NCBI GenBank assembly: GCA_964036045.1
Contig: OZ038382.1
Coordinates: 138,210,961-138,274,960, forward strand
Length of the DNA stretch: 64,000 bases
Direction of reading: 5' to 3'
Source of the DNA: Eutreptiella sp. 'Long Island Sound 2002'
Taxonomy: Eukaryota; Euglenozoa; Euglenophyceae; Eutreptiales; Eutreptiaceae
The notes under the pieces: generated by a model
What the model saw: the letters and a program-made list of their open reading frames with translations, nothing else
Databases searched by the model: none
What the model was told of the DNA's origin: nothing
Position numbers and translations under genes: made by a program
Shown: positions 1-10,858 of the stretch, in pieces
Position numbering within the stretch: the first letter of the stretch is position 1
How the letters are laid out: every line of letters starts with the position of its first letter

Positions 1-2284
1 CTCTCACGCTCCCAACAGCACCACCGCGCCTCACCCGCTCACTCGCGCCGCTCCTGCTCCCTGAAGCGCCGCCACAACCCCCAAGGGCCCCGCTCCCGCC
101 ACTCCCGCTCCCCCGAGCGCCGACACGCACGCCACAGCCGTCCCATATCCACGTCCCCCTCCCCCCACACACAGCACCGTTCTTCCCGTTCCCCGCGCCG
201 CTGATACGCGTCCCCCACCCCCAGCCCGCGCCACCGACGCCCCCGCTCCCCGGAGCGCCGCCACACGCGCCACCACGGTCCCATGTCCGCGTCCCCCACC
301 CCCCACAAACAGCACCGCCCTTCCCGTTTCCCGCGCCACCAATACGCATCCCCCACCCTCAGCCCCCACCACCGGCGCCCCTACTCCCCGAGCGCCACCA
401 CACCCACCATGGATGTCTCATGTCCCCATCCCCCTCCCCCTGCGAGCAGCGCCGAGCTTCCCGTTCCCCGCGCCGCCCATACGCATCCTCCACCCCCAGC
501 GCTGGCCAGCGCCGTTCCAGGACCTGGAGCTCGGAGCCCTCCCCCCCCCAGGCCCCCGCCCACCTCGCCTGGTGGTCTACCCCCACCTTGCGGGAGCTCC
601 GCCGCTGGGTGAAGTGGGCCGGCGGAGCGGGAAGGCGAGAAGGGGTGCACATGGTGCACATCTTCGAGGAGATCCGCACCCGCACCCCCGCCAGCCCTAA
701 CGAGACCGCCCCGGAGGCCACCATGCCGCAGGCGGCATTGGAAGCCCTCCTCCGGGGCGCTGTCCAGGGCCTCCGCCCCCCCTACACCCCCGAGACCCTC
801 CGCCGGTGGCTCCAGACCACCCGCCCCCAGGCATGGGCCATCGGCTCCCCACAGCCCCCCACCCCACCCGACCACCACACCGGGAAGGGAAAGGGCAAAG
901 GGCGGGCCCGCGGCAAGGGGGCGAGGAGAGGCCCAAGGTAGCAGGCAGGCGCCCACAGGGACAGGGAACCGGGGGCAACACAACACGGGAGCAAAAAACC
1001 ATCGAAGGTCCAGGAAAGGGAGGGACCATGGGCCGTGGCACAGAGGGAGAGGGCGCAACGACGGGCACCAAAGCGCACACACAGGAAGGGCACGCAACCA
1101 AGGAAGGACCAGCACCGCTCCACCCCCAGCCGACACCGCGCGACCCCCGGAGGCGCACGCCCGCCAAGACGCGCCGCCACAGCACAGACCTGACGCCGCG
1201 CGAACCGCACCGGCTCACGCCCACCGACCCCCGGACCCCGCACGGGGGAAGGAGGGCACACCCACACGGGGAGAAGGGGCTACAGCCACCGAGGGAGCCG
1301 CCGAGAACACCGCCGCGCAGCCCAGGACCACACCCTCACCGCCAGGCGAGGACCCCGGCCGCAGCAAGGGCCACCACACAGGCAACGGCACATGCACCAG
1401 ATAAGGAAGAGGACACGGCTGTGACACCCAGGACTAGGGGCAAGGACCCCCAGAGAACACTGGACCAAGGCACAGGCCCCTTAGGGAGGGCGACCCTGCG
1501 GACACCAGCCTGACCCACCGACCCGAACGGCAAACCCGGACCCCCGCAGCACGGATCCAACGAGCCACACCACACCTAACCGCGCCCCCAAGCCACCGGC
1601 CAGCCACATAACCTCGGCCGACGACCCGAACCACGAAACAGGCCAGTCTAGCCAGCGCCGACCCCAGCCCACGCCAGAACAGCAGTGAAAAGGGCCCACC
1701 ACACACCACGGCACAGTGATACACGGCATAACACAAAGCAACACGGCACACCGCACCGCAGCGCACCGCCGTGCAGCGCACCAAGACAAGGCCCCCCACG
1801 ACACAACACAGCACAACACGACACGGCGCGGCGCAGGACAGCACGGCGCAGCCAGCCACACCACGGCAAGACACACCACGGCACGACAAGGCGTCGCACG
1901 GCACGACAGAGCAGAGCGCACCGCAACACAGCACAGACCAGCACGGCGCAGCACGGCAAAGCACGGCACAACACAGCACGGCGCACCAAAGCACACCACA
2001 GCACCAAAGCAAGGGACATGAACCGTGGGTTTAACCCGAGCAAGCCGCCTCACGCCCCGGAAGGGGAGGAAACACGCCCACAACCGTGAGACAACGCCAC
2101 ACCAGCCCGCCGCACACAGGCTAGGGGCCACGGCACGCCCGGCAACGACGGCGACCGCCTGCCCGCCACCAGAAAGCTAAAGCCGGCACCACAAAGGCGC
2201 AGGGACACAGGAAGCCCCACCCCCCTTAACCCAGGACCTCACGAAACCGCCTGGCGCAACCGCGCAGCCGGCAGAGCCAGAACC
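1..2284 (+). mobile_element. LINE-1: 3' part of a GC-rich non-LTR retrotransposon
   Basis: The sequence runs off the left edge of the window. It matches 21819-24110 (LINE-3) base by base with few substitutions, and both end near the same GAACCTAA. It holds a proline/arginine-rich coding tail (ORF to 941) and then a long GC-rich 3' untranslated part. That part includes a CACGGCA/CACAACA low-complexity stretch at about 1685-2010. The end passes straight into a (TAAG)6 tract, as expected for a LINE whose 3' end is a simple repeat. No RT domain is in the window, so the assignment rests on homology with LINE-2 and LINE-4 and on the tail. Confidence 0.6.
420..941 (+). CDS. C-terminal part of a LINE ORF (WW/ELRRW block)
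   Basis: This is a partial ORF of about 173 residues ending at a stop. The first 65 residues are proline/serine-rich. Residues around 66-135 form the only non-repetitive block: a WWSTPTLRELRRW motif, then a PQAALEALL helix-like segment and a LRRWLQTTRP segment. The protein ends in a Lys/Gly/Arg-rich basic tail. The same block is found at about 22382-22758 (LINE-3) and, more diverged, at 8349-8811 (LINE-2). I do not recognise the domain. Conservation of the protein among copies, while the flanking low-complexity DNA drifts, suggests it is real coding sequence. The ORF start is arbitrary because the gene begins outside the recognisable part. Confidence 0.45.
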   Translation: MSPSPSPCEQRRASRSPRRPYASSTPSAGQRRSRTWSSEPSPPQAPAHLAWWSTPTLRELRRWVKWAGGAGRREGVHMVHIFEEIRTRTPASPNETAPEATMPQAALEALLRGAVQGLRPPYTPETLRRWLQTTRPQAWAIGSPQPPTPPDHHTGKGKGKGRARGKGARRGPR

Positions 2285-2308
2285 TAAGTAAGTAAGTAAG
2301 TAAGTAAG
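2285..2308 (+). repeat. (TAAG)6 tract at the 3' end of LINE-1
   Basis: Six perfect TAAG units follow directly on the LINE-1 terminus ...CCTAAG. The related LINE-3 has ...CCTAACGCG at the same point, so the tract was added at, or defines, the insertion junction. 2309-2533 behind it is non-repetitive and carries no recognisable gene. Confidence 0.85.
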
Positions 2309-2533
2309 GGCGGCCGCGTCGGCAGCCTCATCTGACATCTCCTTGCTTGTTTTACATGGTGCCCGCCTCTGGCGGGAGGGAGAGTTCTCCACCACCAGTT
2401 CCCCTGGCGACCCCTGTCTCACCTCACGGCCGAGAACTTCAACCAGGTTCCCTTGGGTTATGACCGGCGGTAGGTGTCCTTCAGTCGCTGCCCTCACGGT
2501 CTCAGCTCCTTCCGGTCACCCATCGAAGGATCC

Positions 2534-3245
2534 TCCAGCCTTCCCCCCCTAGCACAGCCTTTCGGGCGCCTGCAGGCGGGTTTCCTGTGGATAGCCCTCG
2601 CCGACAGCGGAGCATTTCTCTCTGTCAACCACATTCCACCACTCCCCATCCCTCTCGGGTCGGAGTACCCACTCGGCTCCCGGATGCACTTGGGTGTCGT
2701 CCATCCGCGGCTCGAGGCCAGAGAGCGACCCTTTCCACGTTCCCCTAGGTCCCGCTAACGCGTGAACCTACGTGTACTTAGGGCATTGACCCGGGGACCT
2801 CAGGGTCAACCCTCACCCCTGTGGACACCTCACGGCCGTCCCGAAGTTCAGGGCATTTTCCGACTTCCCGTGGCCAGGCTCCCCATGGTTGGCCCATGGT
2901 TCACCACTCCATGGCGACTGGTTTCCCAATCCCACGGGGCTGTTGCTTGGCGCTTTTGGCCTCCCTTCCCATCCAATGTCCCGTTCCCCTTCCCCCCATA
3001 CCGACACCGGCCCCATCCCCGCGTCCCGTGGATTTCCGTTCCCATGGGGCCGTTGTGTGGCCCGTGCCACACCCCTGTCCTAGCCCCGTGCCCCCATCCC
3101 ATCCCTCATCCCGCGTTTATACCCCACCGGGCCGCCAGCAACCCCGTGGCACGGGCCCACAGGATCCTCATGGGTCCGGGGACCGTTTCGCTCTCCTCGC
3201 ACGGGTCGCTCCCATCCACTCCCCTTCCTCCGCGCACTCGGCGCA
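2534..3245 (+). repeat. Repeat X, copy 1 (712 bp)
   Basis: The same 712-bp sequence occurs at 10147-10858 with equal length and roughly 95% identity by eye. It is CCATGG-rich, with no conserved ORF. It ends directly in a (GGTA)n tract. In this copy the left side joins 2309-2533, which is unrelated to the left flank of copy 2. Confidence 0.85.
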
Positions 3246-3264
3246 GGTAGGTAGGTAGGTAGGT
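3246..3264 (+). repeat. (GGTA)n tract joining X1 to Y1
   Basis: The 19-bp GGTA tract separates repeat X from repeat Y. An identical junction is present at 10859-10877, and an inverted, slightly mutated one at 25655-25674. Confidence 0.85.
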
Positions 3265-3399
3265 GCACTCGGTCGTGGAACAGGCGCCCCATGTTTCCCC
3301 CTGGCGTCGCCCCTGTGACGAACAGGAAGAGGCTCCGCGCATGAAGAGGGGAGGCGGCTTACATCCCACTAGACCTGACTGGTGGCTTGCAACAAAGCG
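3265..3399 (+). repeat. Repeat Y, copy 1 (truncated)
   Basis: It starts GCACTCGG directly after the GGTA tract and matches 10878 onward and, inverted, 25654 downward. Similarity stops abruptly after ...AACAAAGCG at 3399, where LINE-2 coding sequence starts. Copies Y2 and Y3 both continue with GCCC(C/T)GGG at this point. Y1 is therefore cut by the LINE-2 insertion or by recombination. Confidence 0.75.
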
Positions 3400-3449
3400 C
3401 CTGCAGCACCTGCCCCTGATACCCCCGGCCACAAAGCCCCCCCAAATGG

Positions 3450-4139
3450 ATGCCCGAGGACAGGCCGTACACAGATGGAGACAAGCAGTACCACTACCCC
3501 GCACCCATCAAGCAACTGGCCACCACACTGGGCCACCCAGCGAACACCGAACTCCTCCGACGCCTCGAAGACTCCGTCCACACCCCCCTCCTCTACTCCG
3601 CCCTGCGCCCGGATAGCCTCCCAGCACACCTACAAAACCCCCGGGCCGAACTCGCCCTCGAACAGCTTCCCCTCCTCACCCGATACCACCGATGGTATGC
3701 GCGCCGCTCGATCCACGTCCCCGCAGGATACACCAAATGCATCTGTGGCCACCTGGAAGAAGAAACCTGGGACCACTTCAAGGTGTGCCCCCTGTACAGA
3801 AAACTGGACACCCTCACAGACTGCAACCCAACCCACACCATCGCACAGCACGGCGGATGGCTGACGCAGTCCCCGGCGACCCAGCAACTCACCACCGTCC
3901 TCAAGCAGACGGAGGTACTCGAGGCGGTCCGCAGGGGACTTGTCCCCACTGCCGTTTACACCTTGCTACGCACCCACGCGGAGGACCCCCAGGCCACGGC
4001 GGCGCACATGCAGCGGACGGCCGTTGCCAAGACAGCGGAGCAGCTCACATACCGCAACCACAAATACCTGCAGCATGCAGCAACCCTGCCCCAAACAGAC
4101 CAAGCCCACCTCCTCAAACTCCTGTTCTACCAACCATGA
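3450..4139 (+). pseudogene. LINE-2 pol C-terminus with CCHC zinc finger
   Basis: Only about 230 residues remain, and the RT and endonuclease are lost. Residues around 97-113 carry a C-x-C-x7-H-x4-C finger (start CICGHLEEETWDHF; DNA 3738-3788). In many non-LTR pol proteins this finger follows RT or RNase H and binds nucleic acid. Downstream the motif TEVLEAVRRGLVP matches TEVFCSGLVP at the same distance behind the finger of LINE-4, so the two proteins are homologous over their ends. The ORF stops with TGA at 4137-4139. The upstream start is arbitrary because the true N-terminus is missing. Confidence 0.65.
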
Positions 4140-4208
4140 GAACCTACCCCCTGACATACCAACACGGAACCCCCACCACGTCTACACACCATCCATCGAG
4201 CATAACAC

Positions 4209-6830
4209 TTGCAGGGCACACACGGGCACCACAGGCACCGCACACACGCCTACCGGCATGCGCGCGCCACCAGCCCCCATCCCCCCACGCCGCCGTCCGT
4301 TCACAGGTGCCACCAACCGCCAGCCACCACATGCCCCCTCTGCGTACGCCAGCGACTACCACAGACGGCCCTGCCCTGCAACCCAGACCACTGGGTCTGC
4401 CTGGGAGCCGCGCACCGCCTCACCCACTGCCCCCACTGCGGGGACCTCAACCCCCACCACCGCGAGCGGCCCGCGGCCCCAACCGCACCCCCCCACGCCA
4501 GCCACCCCAGCTTCTTCGGGCCACTCACCGACACCCTTTGGGACCACCTGGGAGGGTACTACGTGGCGGACGCGGCGGACCACGCATGGACCATGGCCGT
4601 GGCCACGGGCAGCACACCCCTGCCCCCCCACAGCCCACCCTTACGCCACAGCGGAGGCGGCTTGAACGTGGCGGCCCGCCACATCCTCCTCCCCCTATAC
4701 CTCCACTACCGTGACCTACACCTCCCAGACCCACAGCTCCCGGCGCCCCAAGCAGCAGCCCTGACGCCAGAAGCGTGGGCGGAGACGGCACCAGAGGGGA
4801 TAGCAGCCTACCTCCGAATCACTTGCCGCCGGTTCAACACCGCCCTCGGCCGACGGAAAGGAACACCTTACCCACTCAGCGCACTTCTCTACCCGGAACA
4901 CCAACCCCAGCCCGCACAACTGAAGCCCCCAGAGGGCTGTGCGTCCTTTCGGGACGCCCACCTGGCCGCCCCCCACAAGGCCACCGCCACACGGATGGGC
5001 CTTACGGACCAGCGCACCTACGTCAGAGGCCTCGAGACGAGCCTCCGAGGGGCACACGACTGGCACGCCCGCTCCCCGTCGCCCCCACGGGGACAGGGGG
5101 GTTCACCCGCCCCCGACACCCACCAGGCCAAGAAGACCAAGACAGGTCAGGGGGCCCGCCAGCGTGCCCGCCAGCAGGGCACGACGCCCCGACCAGGGCC
5201 CGGGTCCAGCAACACCGCACCACCCCGCGCCCAGACCCCCGAGGCACACCAACAGCACCGCCCCCGCCAGCGCCCACCACCACCACCGTACCGCAGCACC
5301 CCAACCCTGCAGCCCAGTCAGCCACCACCGCCCACACACGTCCACACCATGCCAGGACCACCATACGCGCAGAGCCAGGGGACATGGCACCACCAACACC
5401 ACCACCAGGCCCCCGTCCCTCCCAACCCCTACCCCCTAATGCCCCCATGCTACAGCGACCCCCACCGGCTACATCCCCACCACGCCCCAGCACAACCAGG
5501 CCCCACGAACCACCCACCCCGGATGGCACACATCACCACACCACACCATCACTTATTCCATCACCACCAGCCCCTACCACCACACCCACCAACGCCGGGG
5601 TACCACACACAACCAGCACACCCTCAACACCACCACCACACGGTCCAGCACCACCCGCCGCCCCCACTACACGGGCCCACGACACAGGAGCCACGGTACA
5701 CCCCCATGGACCCGCGGGGAGCCGCGCACGCACACCAGCAACACCAGAGCCTAGTAGGAGCGCCCCACCACCACCAGCAGCCCCCCCACCCACACCCCAT
5801 ACCAGCGAGCACCATCCACCAGCAGCCGCTCATTACATACGGACCACAGCCCCACCCGGACGCCCATGCGGCCGCCTCCCACCCACACCCCGGCACCACA
5901 ACCAGTCAAGAACCGCAAGGACGGCACGGCGCACAAACGCAATACCCACACGACCCACAGGGACGCCCAGACCCCCAGCCAGCACAACACCCACCCCCGC
6001 CCCCCCCACCACCAACAGTGCCACCCCCACACCACCCCCCTCCGCCCCCCCCCCGAGACCAGGCCACGGACACAACACGCGGCAGCCAGCACCAGCCAAT
6101 TGACGTTGATGCCCCTGCCGACACACGCCACCGCGAATCCCCCCTCCCGCGACCGCCACAAGAGACCCCATCACCGGACCCCACGCGCGACAACGACGAC
6201 CGACCCCCCAAACCACACCACCCCCCCCCATCACACCCCGCACCACCAGCTGCCGCACCGGCCGAACCCTACGCCCTACACAACCCCGCAGCGGTACGGC
6301 AGCACGTTCGGGGACTCGAGGAACAGGAAGTGCTGTGCCTCCGCACCTCCGGCACCACCCAGCGCATCCGGGCGACCACCCTGGTCCGGGCAGCCACCCT
6401 GGGGGAAGGCGTCCGAGATTTCCTCTTCGACGCCTTCCTCCACGTCCCCCGACACGACCGCCCCCCACGTGCCACCCCAGACGGCGAGAGCCCGCCCCCC
6501 ACGGGGAGCCGGATCTGGGTGCCCCCCATTGACTGGGGGCGACACCTAGTCGGACACCCCGTGCCGGAGCGGGACAGAACCCAGGGCCGCACCCGCTACC
6601 GCGAGCCCAACATGGCCCACTCCCCACCCAGCGCCACCCCCGACAACACCAAAGAGTGGGAGCGGGAAACATGGGTAGCCCGGAGGGGCCTCCCTGAGCA
6701 ACTTCCGGCACCACGTCCCGGGGGACATCCCCACCCCCGACGACCGGCAGCCAACCCCCTCCACGTACATGACCCTCATGTACAATCTGCACTACACCCT
6801 CTCCACCACCCACTACCGCGCACCCACTGA
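4209..6830 (+). CDS. LINE-2 downstream ORF: Cys/His cluster plus Pro/His-rich region
   Basis: An ORF of 873 codons follows the pol C-terminus by about 70 bp. Near residues 40-76 it has paired cysteines and histidines (CPLC, then HWVC, then HCPHC), suggesting a zinc-binding module. Residues about 95-240 look globular (FFGPLTDTLWDHLGGYYVAD, ILLPLYLHYRDLHLP). Residues about 270-690 are a Pro/His/Gln low-complexity linker. Near 700-800 is a second globular block (VRGLEEQEVLCLR, RIWVPPIDWGRHLVGHPVP). LINE-4 has an ORF in the same place after its finger, with a comparable Cys/His cluster. Function unknown. The last roughly 45 residues are probably out of frame, since sensible protein continues in another frame from about 6690. 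Confidence 0.45.
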   Translation: MQGTHGHHRHRTHAYRHARATSPHPPTPPSVHRCHQPPATTCPLCVRQRLPQTALPCNPDHWVCLGAAHRLTHCPHCGDLNPHHRERPAAPTAPPHASHPSFFGPLTDTLWDHLGGYYVADAADHAWTMAVATGSTPLPPHSPPLRHSGGGLNVAARHILLPLYLHYRDLHLPDPQLPAPQAAALTPEAWAETAPEGIAAYLRITCRRFNTALGRRKGTPYPLSALLYPEHQPQPAQLKPPEGCASFRDAHLAAPHKATATRMGLTDQRTYVRGLETSLRGAHDWHARSPSPPRGQGGSPAPDTHQAKKTKTGQGARQRARQQGTTPRPGPGSSNTAPPRAQTPEAHQQHRPRQRPPPPPYRSTPTLQPSQPPPPTHVHTMPGPPYAQSQGTWHHQHHHQAPVPPNPYPLMPPCYSDPHRLHPHHAPAQPGPTNHPPRMAHITTPHHHLFHHHQPLPPHPPTPGYHTQPAHPQHHHHTVQHHPPPPLHGPTTQEPRYTPMDPRGAAHAHQQHQSLVGAPHHHQQPPHPHPIPASTIHQQPLITYGPQPHPDAHAAASHPHPGTTTSQEPQGRHGAQTQYPHDPQGRPDPQPAQHPPPPPPPPTVPPPHHPPPPPPRDQATDTTRGSQHQPIDVDAPADTRHRESPLPRPPQETPSPDPTRDNDDRPPKPHHPPPSHPAPPAAAPAEPYALHNPAAVRQHVRGLEEQEVLCLRTSGTTQRIRATTLVRAATLGEGVRDFLFDAFLHVPRHDRPPRATPDGESPPPTGSRIWVPPIDWGRHLVGHPVPERDRTQGRTRYREPNMAHSPPSATPDNTKEWERETWVARRGLPEQLPAPRPGGHPHPRRPAANPLHVHDPHVQSALHPLHHPLPRTH

Positions 6831-7360
6831 CCACTGGGTGGTACAGGGCACCAACTCCCTCCTCCCCGCCGACTACGCCCCCCCCCCCACACAATGCAGG
6901 CCTCGACACGTACGCCAGGGGGGACGACCCGGACGACCCCCACATCTGGGGCACGTGGGAACCCAAATCCCTGGGCACGCTGCTCTCCATCCGCAGCGGC
7001 AGCCAGGGCCTTGGTAGGGCGATGTATTGCCTCGCCAAGTTGACCCAACGGACCTGAGGGATCCCCACGGACCGGTGGGTGTGGGTGGTCACGCTGCGCC
7101 CCCAGCAGAGGGAAGCCCCCCCAAAACCGCAGGGGACCCACCCCCCCATGCCCCACCACCCTACAGCTCTGCCCATACATGGTGGCAGCCCGCCTCATGG
7201 CGCTGCTGTGGCCGGGCCCAGACATCCCCACCTAAAACTACCCCCACCTCACAGAGGAGGACATGCCTGGCATCCAGCGATGCTTCTTCCGCACCCTCGA
7301 CTACCTCCAGCAAACACACCCGCACGTCTTGGAGCAGATATGGCCACCCCCCGGGTAACC
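6769..7360 (+). pseudogene. LINE-2 frame-shifted globular segment
   Basis: After about 6690 protein-like sequence continues in other frames. One frame gives MYNLHYTLSTTHYRAPTDHW followed by LLPADYAP (from 6781). A second gives HIWGTWEPKSLGTLLSIRSG (about 6940-7000). A third gives CFFRTLDYLQQTHPHVLEQI (about 7280-7340). Codon-like composition and hydrophobic spacing differ from the surrounding proline repeats, so I read this as one domain broken by at least two indels and a stop near 7056. No family recognised. Confidence 0.35.
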
Positions 7361-8114
7361 CACGTGCCCGCGCAGCCGAGACAACGCCGCCACACCACCA
7401 CCAGCACGCACGGGTCACCAGGGAAAATGCGCGCACACGCCCGGTGCCTGAACCCGCACCCTCGTTCTCGTCACTTGCAGGACTCAGCATCCTACGCCCG
7501 CCCCCGAAGCCCAGGGCCCTCCGCCGTCTCCCACAGCCCTCTCCTCCGCCTCCGACTCCACAACCTCCACCACCAGGACCACCTCATCCATCACCACCAC
7601 CACATCCTCATCCAGCACTCCACCCCCCAGGCCGCGGAGGACACCTCCCAAACGGGCCCCGGAGCCCGCCCCCACCGCGAGCAACCCCGCCGCCGCCAAG
7701 GCCCACGCCCCGACCAGGCCCACACCCACGACCCAGCCGAAACCCAAGACCGCCGCCAAACAGCCACCCAAACCCGTCAGGGCGCCACGACCGCAACCCG
7801 CAGAGAAGCGCAAACCCAAGTCCAAACCCGGCGCCACGACGGCAGCGCAAGCCCGGCCCCCTGAGGACGTCCTCTATGACATTTGGCCCCAGCCGTCCCA
7901 GGCCCGGAGGCAGCAGCGCCCAGCACGGTGCCCCCCCACCGTCACCGACGCTGCCGCCACCACCTTCATAGCGGAGCGCGCCGCGGCCAAAGCACGACGC
8001 ACCTCGTCCCGCCACCTCCCAAAGCCCGCACCCCAGGCCCTTAGACCGTTCTCGACCAGGCCGGAACGACGCCAGGGTCCACCAGCAGCGTCTCCGCCCC
8101 CCTACGAACCCTCG

Positions 8115-8811
8115 ATGACAGCCCACATACAGCGCATGCCCCGCTACCGCCGCCGCCGGGAGTCCCCGCCCAACCCCGAGGGGGAGACCGTGCGCGCACA
8201 CCGGCGGGTCCAGATCCGCGCGCGCCCCCACTCCCCGCGCACCCCCACGGAACAGGACTACGAGGAATTCCCCAGGCCCGCCACCGCCACTGGTCCCAAC
8301 GAGCCTGTCACACCCACCCACGCCCAGTCCTCCGCCCAAGACCGCAGCCCCGCCCAGGGACAGTGGTGGCAGCGCTGGACCCACACGCAGCTCTGGGAGC
8401 TGCGAAAGTGGGCTCGGGGAGAGCCCTCCCTCGGGGCCTGGTCCATCGGCCCCGCAAGGGGTCGGTGGAGAACTGCCGTCTCCGGCTAGCGGGGGGTGGG
8501 TGCCGCAGGCCGCATGGGAAGCCATGCTGGCCGATGCGCTCCACCCCCTGGGAGTCCACCCCCGCAACCTTCCCGCGCCCCAGGACCACCCGTATGTCCT
8601 CAGGCGCCTGCAGGAGAGCCTCCAGGAGACACAGCGAGACGGCATCCGCTTGTGGGACATCACCCAAAGCCGAGCCCCGCACACACACACCCCCTCACCA
8701 CCCCACCAGCGTCGGCGCACCGACACCCGCGGCAACCAAAGCACCCCAGGAGCCCTGCGCACCACACAACACGACGCGCCTGACCCCCCGGCCAGCGGCG
8801 CCGCCACCTAA
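8115..8811 (+). pseudogene. LINE-2 terminal block related to the LINE-1/LINE-3 C-terminus
   Basis: Two overlapping frames together give QWWQRWTHTQLWELRKW (about 8360-8410) and PQAAWEAMLADALHPLG with YVLRRLQESLQET (about 8500-8630). They align with WWSTPTLRELRRW, PQAALEALL and LRRWLQTT of LINE-1. A frame change between 8450 and 8500 separates the halves. This ties LINE-2 to the LINE-1/LINE-3 family despite otherwise different low-complexity sequence. Confidence 0.45.
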
Positions 8812-9389
8812 CCCCGTTACCCAGCAAACCACCACCACGAGGCGCCACGCCAGGCCCCGCACAGAAGTCACCAAACGAACCGGACGCCAAAGGACGCCAA
8901 CGCACACGACAACGGGCACCACTACGCCCAAAGGCACCGAACCCAGCCCCGCTACCGTCGCAACCGCCTAACCGAGCCAAAACGCAACCAGAAATCAAAC
9001 CCGAGCCACACCCCGAAACCGCTAACCCTTGACTCCTAACCAGGCCGACCGGGGGAACAACGTAACCACGGCCCACACCCACAGCCCCCACAGCCGCCTA
9101 ACCAGCCAGCTCCAGAAGCAAAGAGACACCTAACCAAACCTACCCTGGCACATGGCCGTGTACATCAGGACGCGCGAGCCGCACCCCTGGGGCGCGATCG
9201 CCGCCACAGCACCGACGACATACGCCAGAGGACACAACACTATTGCACCGCCGCACCAGCTGCCCATGCCTGTGCCTGCAGTGAACGCGCGCCCCTGTTT
9301 TTCTTTTTTTTCCATCAAAAAAAAAAAACGAAAATTAGGGGGGGACGAAGAGGGACATAACCACCCATGGCACACGCGCACCGCACACA

Positions 9390-9580
9390 GCGCGCACACC
9401 GGTGAACGGGAGCCAAGTGGCCCAGGACACCGCACCCGCAACACAACACACCGAGCGAGCACACCGGTGAACAGGAGCCAAGTGGCCCAGGACACCGCAG
9501 ACGCAACACAGCAAACCGCGCGGGCACACCGGTGAACAGGAGCCAAGCGGCCCAGGACACTGCACACGCGTAGGGCGGCC
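9390..9580 (+). repeat. 65-bp satellite, three units
   Basis: ACACCGGTGAAC recurs with cores at 9399, 9464 and 9529, exactly 65 bp apart. This is the family and orientation of the large array at 62.9-64.0 kb. Between 9581 and 10126 I find only unique sequence without a gene. Confidence 0.9.
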
Positions 9581-10126
9581 GAGGGACAGGAAAGAACCAA
9601 CACCCCATGGGTCGCACGCACTGTGGCGACCCAGCCGACCCACCGGGCCAGTGGCAGGAGCGTTACTCCAAGGCCACTGGTCCGAGCCCGGCCAGGCTGC
9701 ATCGGGGACCATGGCAAACGTCACCCGGAGCCATGAAAGCTACCGGTGACAGGCGAGCCGGTACACAGTCTAGGAAGGGGTCGCCTGCCAAGCAGAGTGG
9801 CCCCGCAACTCAAGCCACAATGGTGAGGCGGTCGTACCGTAGACTAGCGGGAGCAATACCCCTTGTGGTGAGAGATACTCCACACGGTTGGGCAGCCCCC
9901 AGAGCTGCCGCCCAAAGGAGGGGGCATGTGGCCCTACCCATGGACACATGTGGGGACACCCTCCCACCTGGGACACATGGACCGGGTGGCCGCGACAATG
10001 CCTTCCCAAGCACATGCGGGAGCGGCTCAAGAGGCACCTGACATAGGGCAGTGGGAGGGACAGGACGTCCCCTTGGTAAGACCTTCTTCCTGCAACGTCA
10101 AAGGAGGCATCCCGAGCTCCCGAAGA

Positions 10127-10146
10127 TACCTACCTACCTACCTACC
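10127..10146 (+). repeat. (TACC)5 tract at the left edge of X2
   Basis: Five perfect TACC units abut repeat X copy 2. With the (GGTA)n at its right edge they form an inverted pair around the 712-bp element. X1 lacks the left tract. Confidence 0.85.
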
Positions 10147-10858
10147 TCCGGCCTTCCCCCCCTAGCACAGCCTTTCGGGCGCCTGCAGGCGGGTTTCATG
10201 TGGATATCCCTCGCCAACAGCGGAGCATTTCTCTCTGTGAACCACATTCCACCACTCCCCGTCCCTCACGGGTTGGAGTACCCACTGGGCTCCCGGATGC
10301 ACTTGGGTGTCGTCCATCCGCGGCTCGAGGCCAGAGGGCGACCCTTTCCACGTTCCCCTAGGTCTCGCTCACGCGTGAACCTACGTGTACTTAGGCCATT
10401 GACCTGGGGACCTCAGGGTCAACCCTCACCCCTGCGGACACCTCACGGCCGTCCCGAAGTTCAGGGCATTTTCCATCTTCCCCTGGCCAGGCTCCCCATG
10501 GTTGGCCCATGGTTCACCACTCCATGGCGACTGGTTTCCCAATCCCACGGGGCTGTTGCTTGGCACTTTTGGCCTCCCTTCCCATCCAATGTCCCGTTCC
10601 CCTTCCCCCCATACCGACACCGGCCCCATCCCCGCGTCCGGCGGATTTCCGTTCCCATGGGGCCGTTGTGTGGCCCGTGCCACACCCCTGTCCTAGCCCC
10701 GTGCCCCCATCCCATCCCTCATCCCGCGTTTATACCCCACCGGGCTGCCAGCAACCCCGTGGCGCGGGCCCACAGGATCCTCATCCATCCGGGGACCGTT
10801 TCGTGCTCCTCGCACGGGTCGCTCCTATCCACTCCCCTTCCTCCGCGCACTCGGCGCA
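10147..10858 (+). repeat. Repeat X, copy 2 (712 bp)
   Basis: Same length and near-identical sequence as 2534-3245. It is bounded by TACC repeats on the left and GGTA repeats (10859-10877) on the right, an arrangement like the terminal inverted repeats of a non-autonomous element. No coding potential shared between the copies was seen. Confidence 0.85.

Larger units (their letters stand above)
3400..9150 (+). mobile_element. LINE-2: 5'-truncated non-LTR retrotransposon with long downstream ORFs
   Basis: The element begins inside the C-terminal part of the RT-bearing ORF, shortly before a CCHC finger, which is typical 5' truncation. It continues through a second Cys/His-containing ORF with a very long Pro/His/Gln-rich region, a short globular block, and a last block related to LINE-1 and LINE-3. 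Reading-frame changes are needed near 4140, 6690 and 8490, so it is decayed. The 3' limit is uncertain: GC-rich sequence ends near 9150 and an A12 run lies at about 9319-9330. Confidence 0.6.

Noticed and set aside
5833-7176. 447-codon minus-strand ORF opposite LINE-2
   Set aside because: Gly/Val/Trp-rich shadow of the Pro/His-rich plus-strand frame. The plus strand carries the Cys/His and globular motifs.
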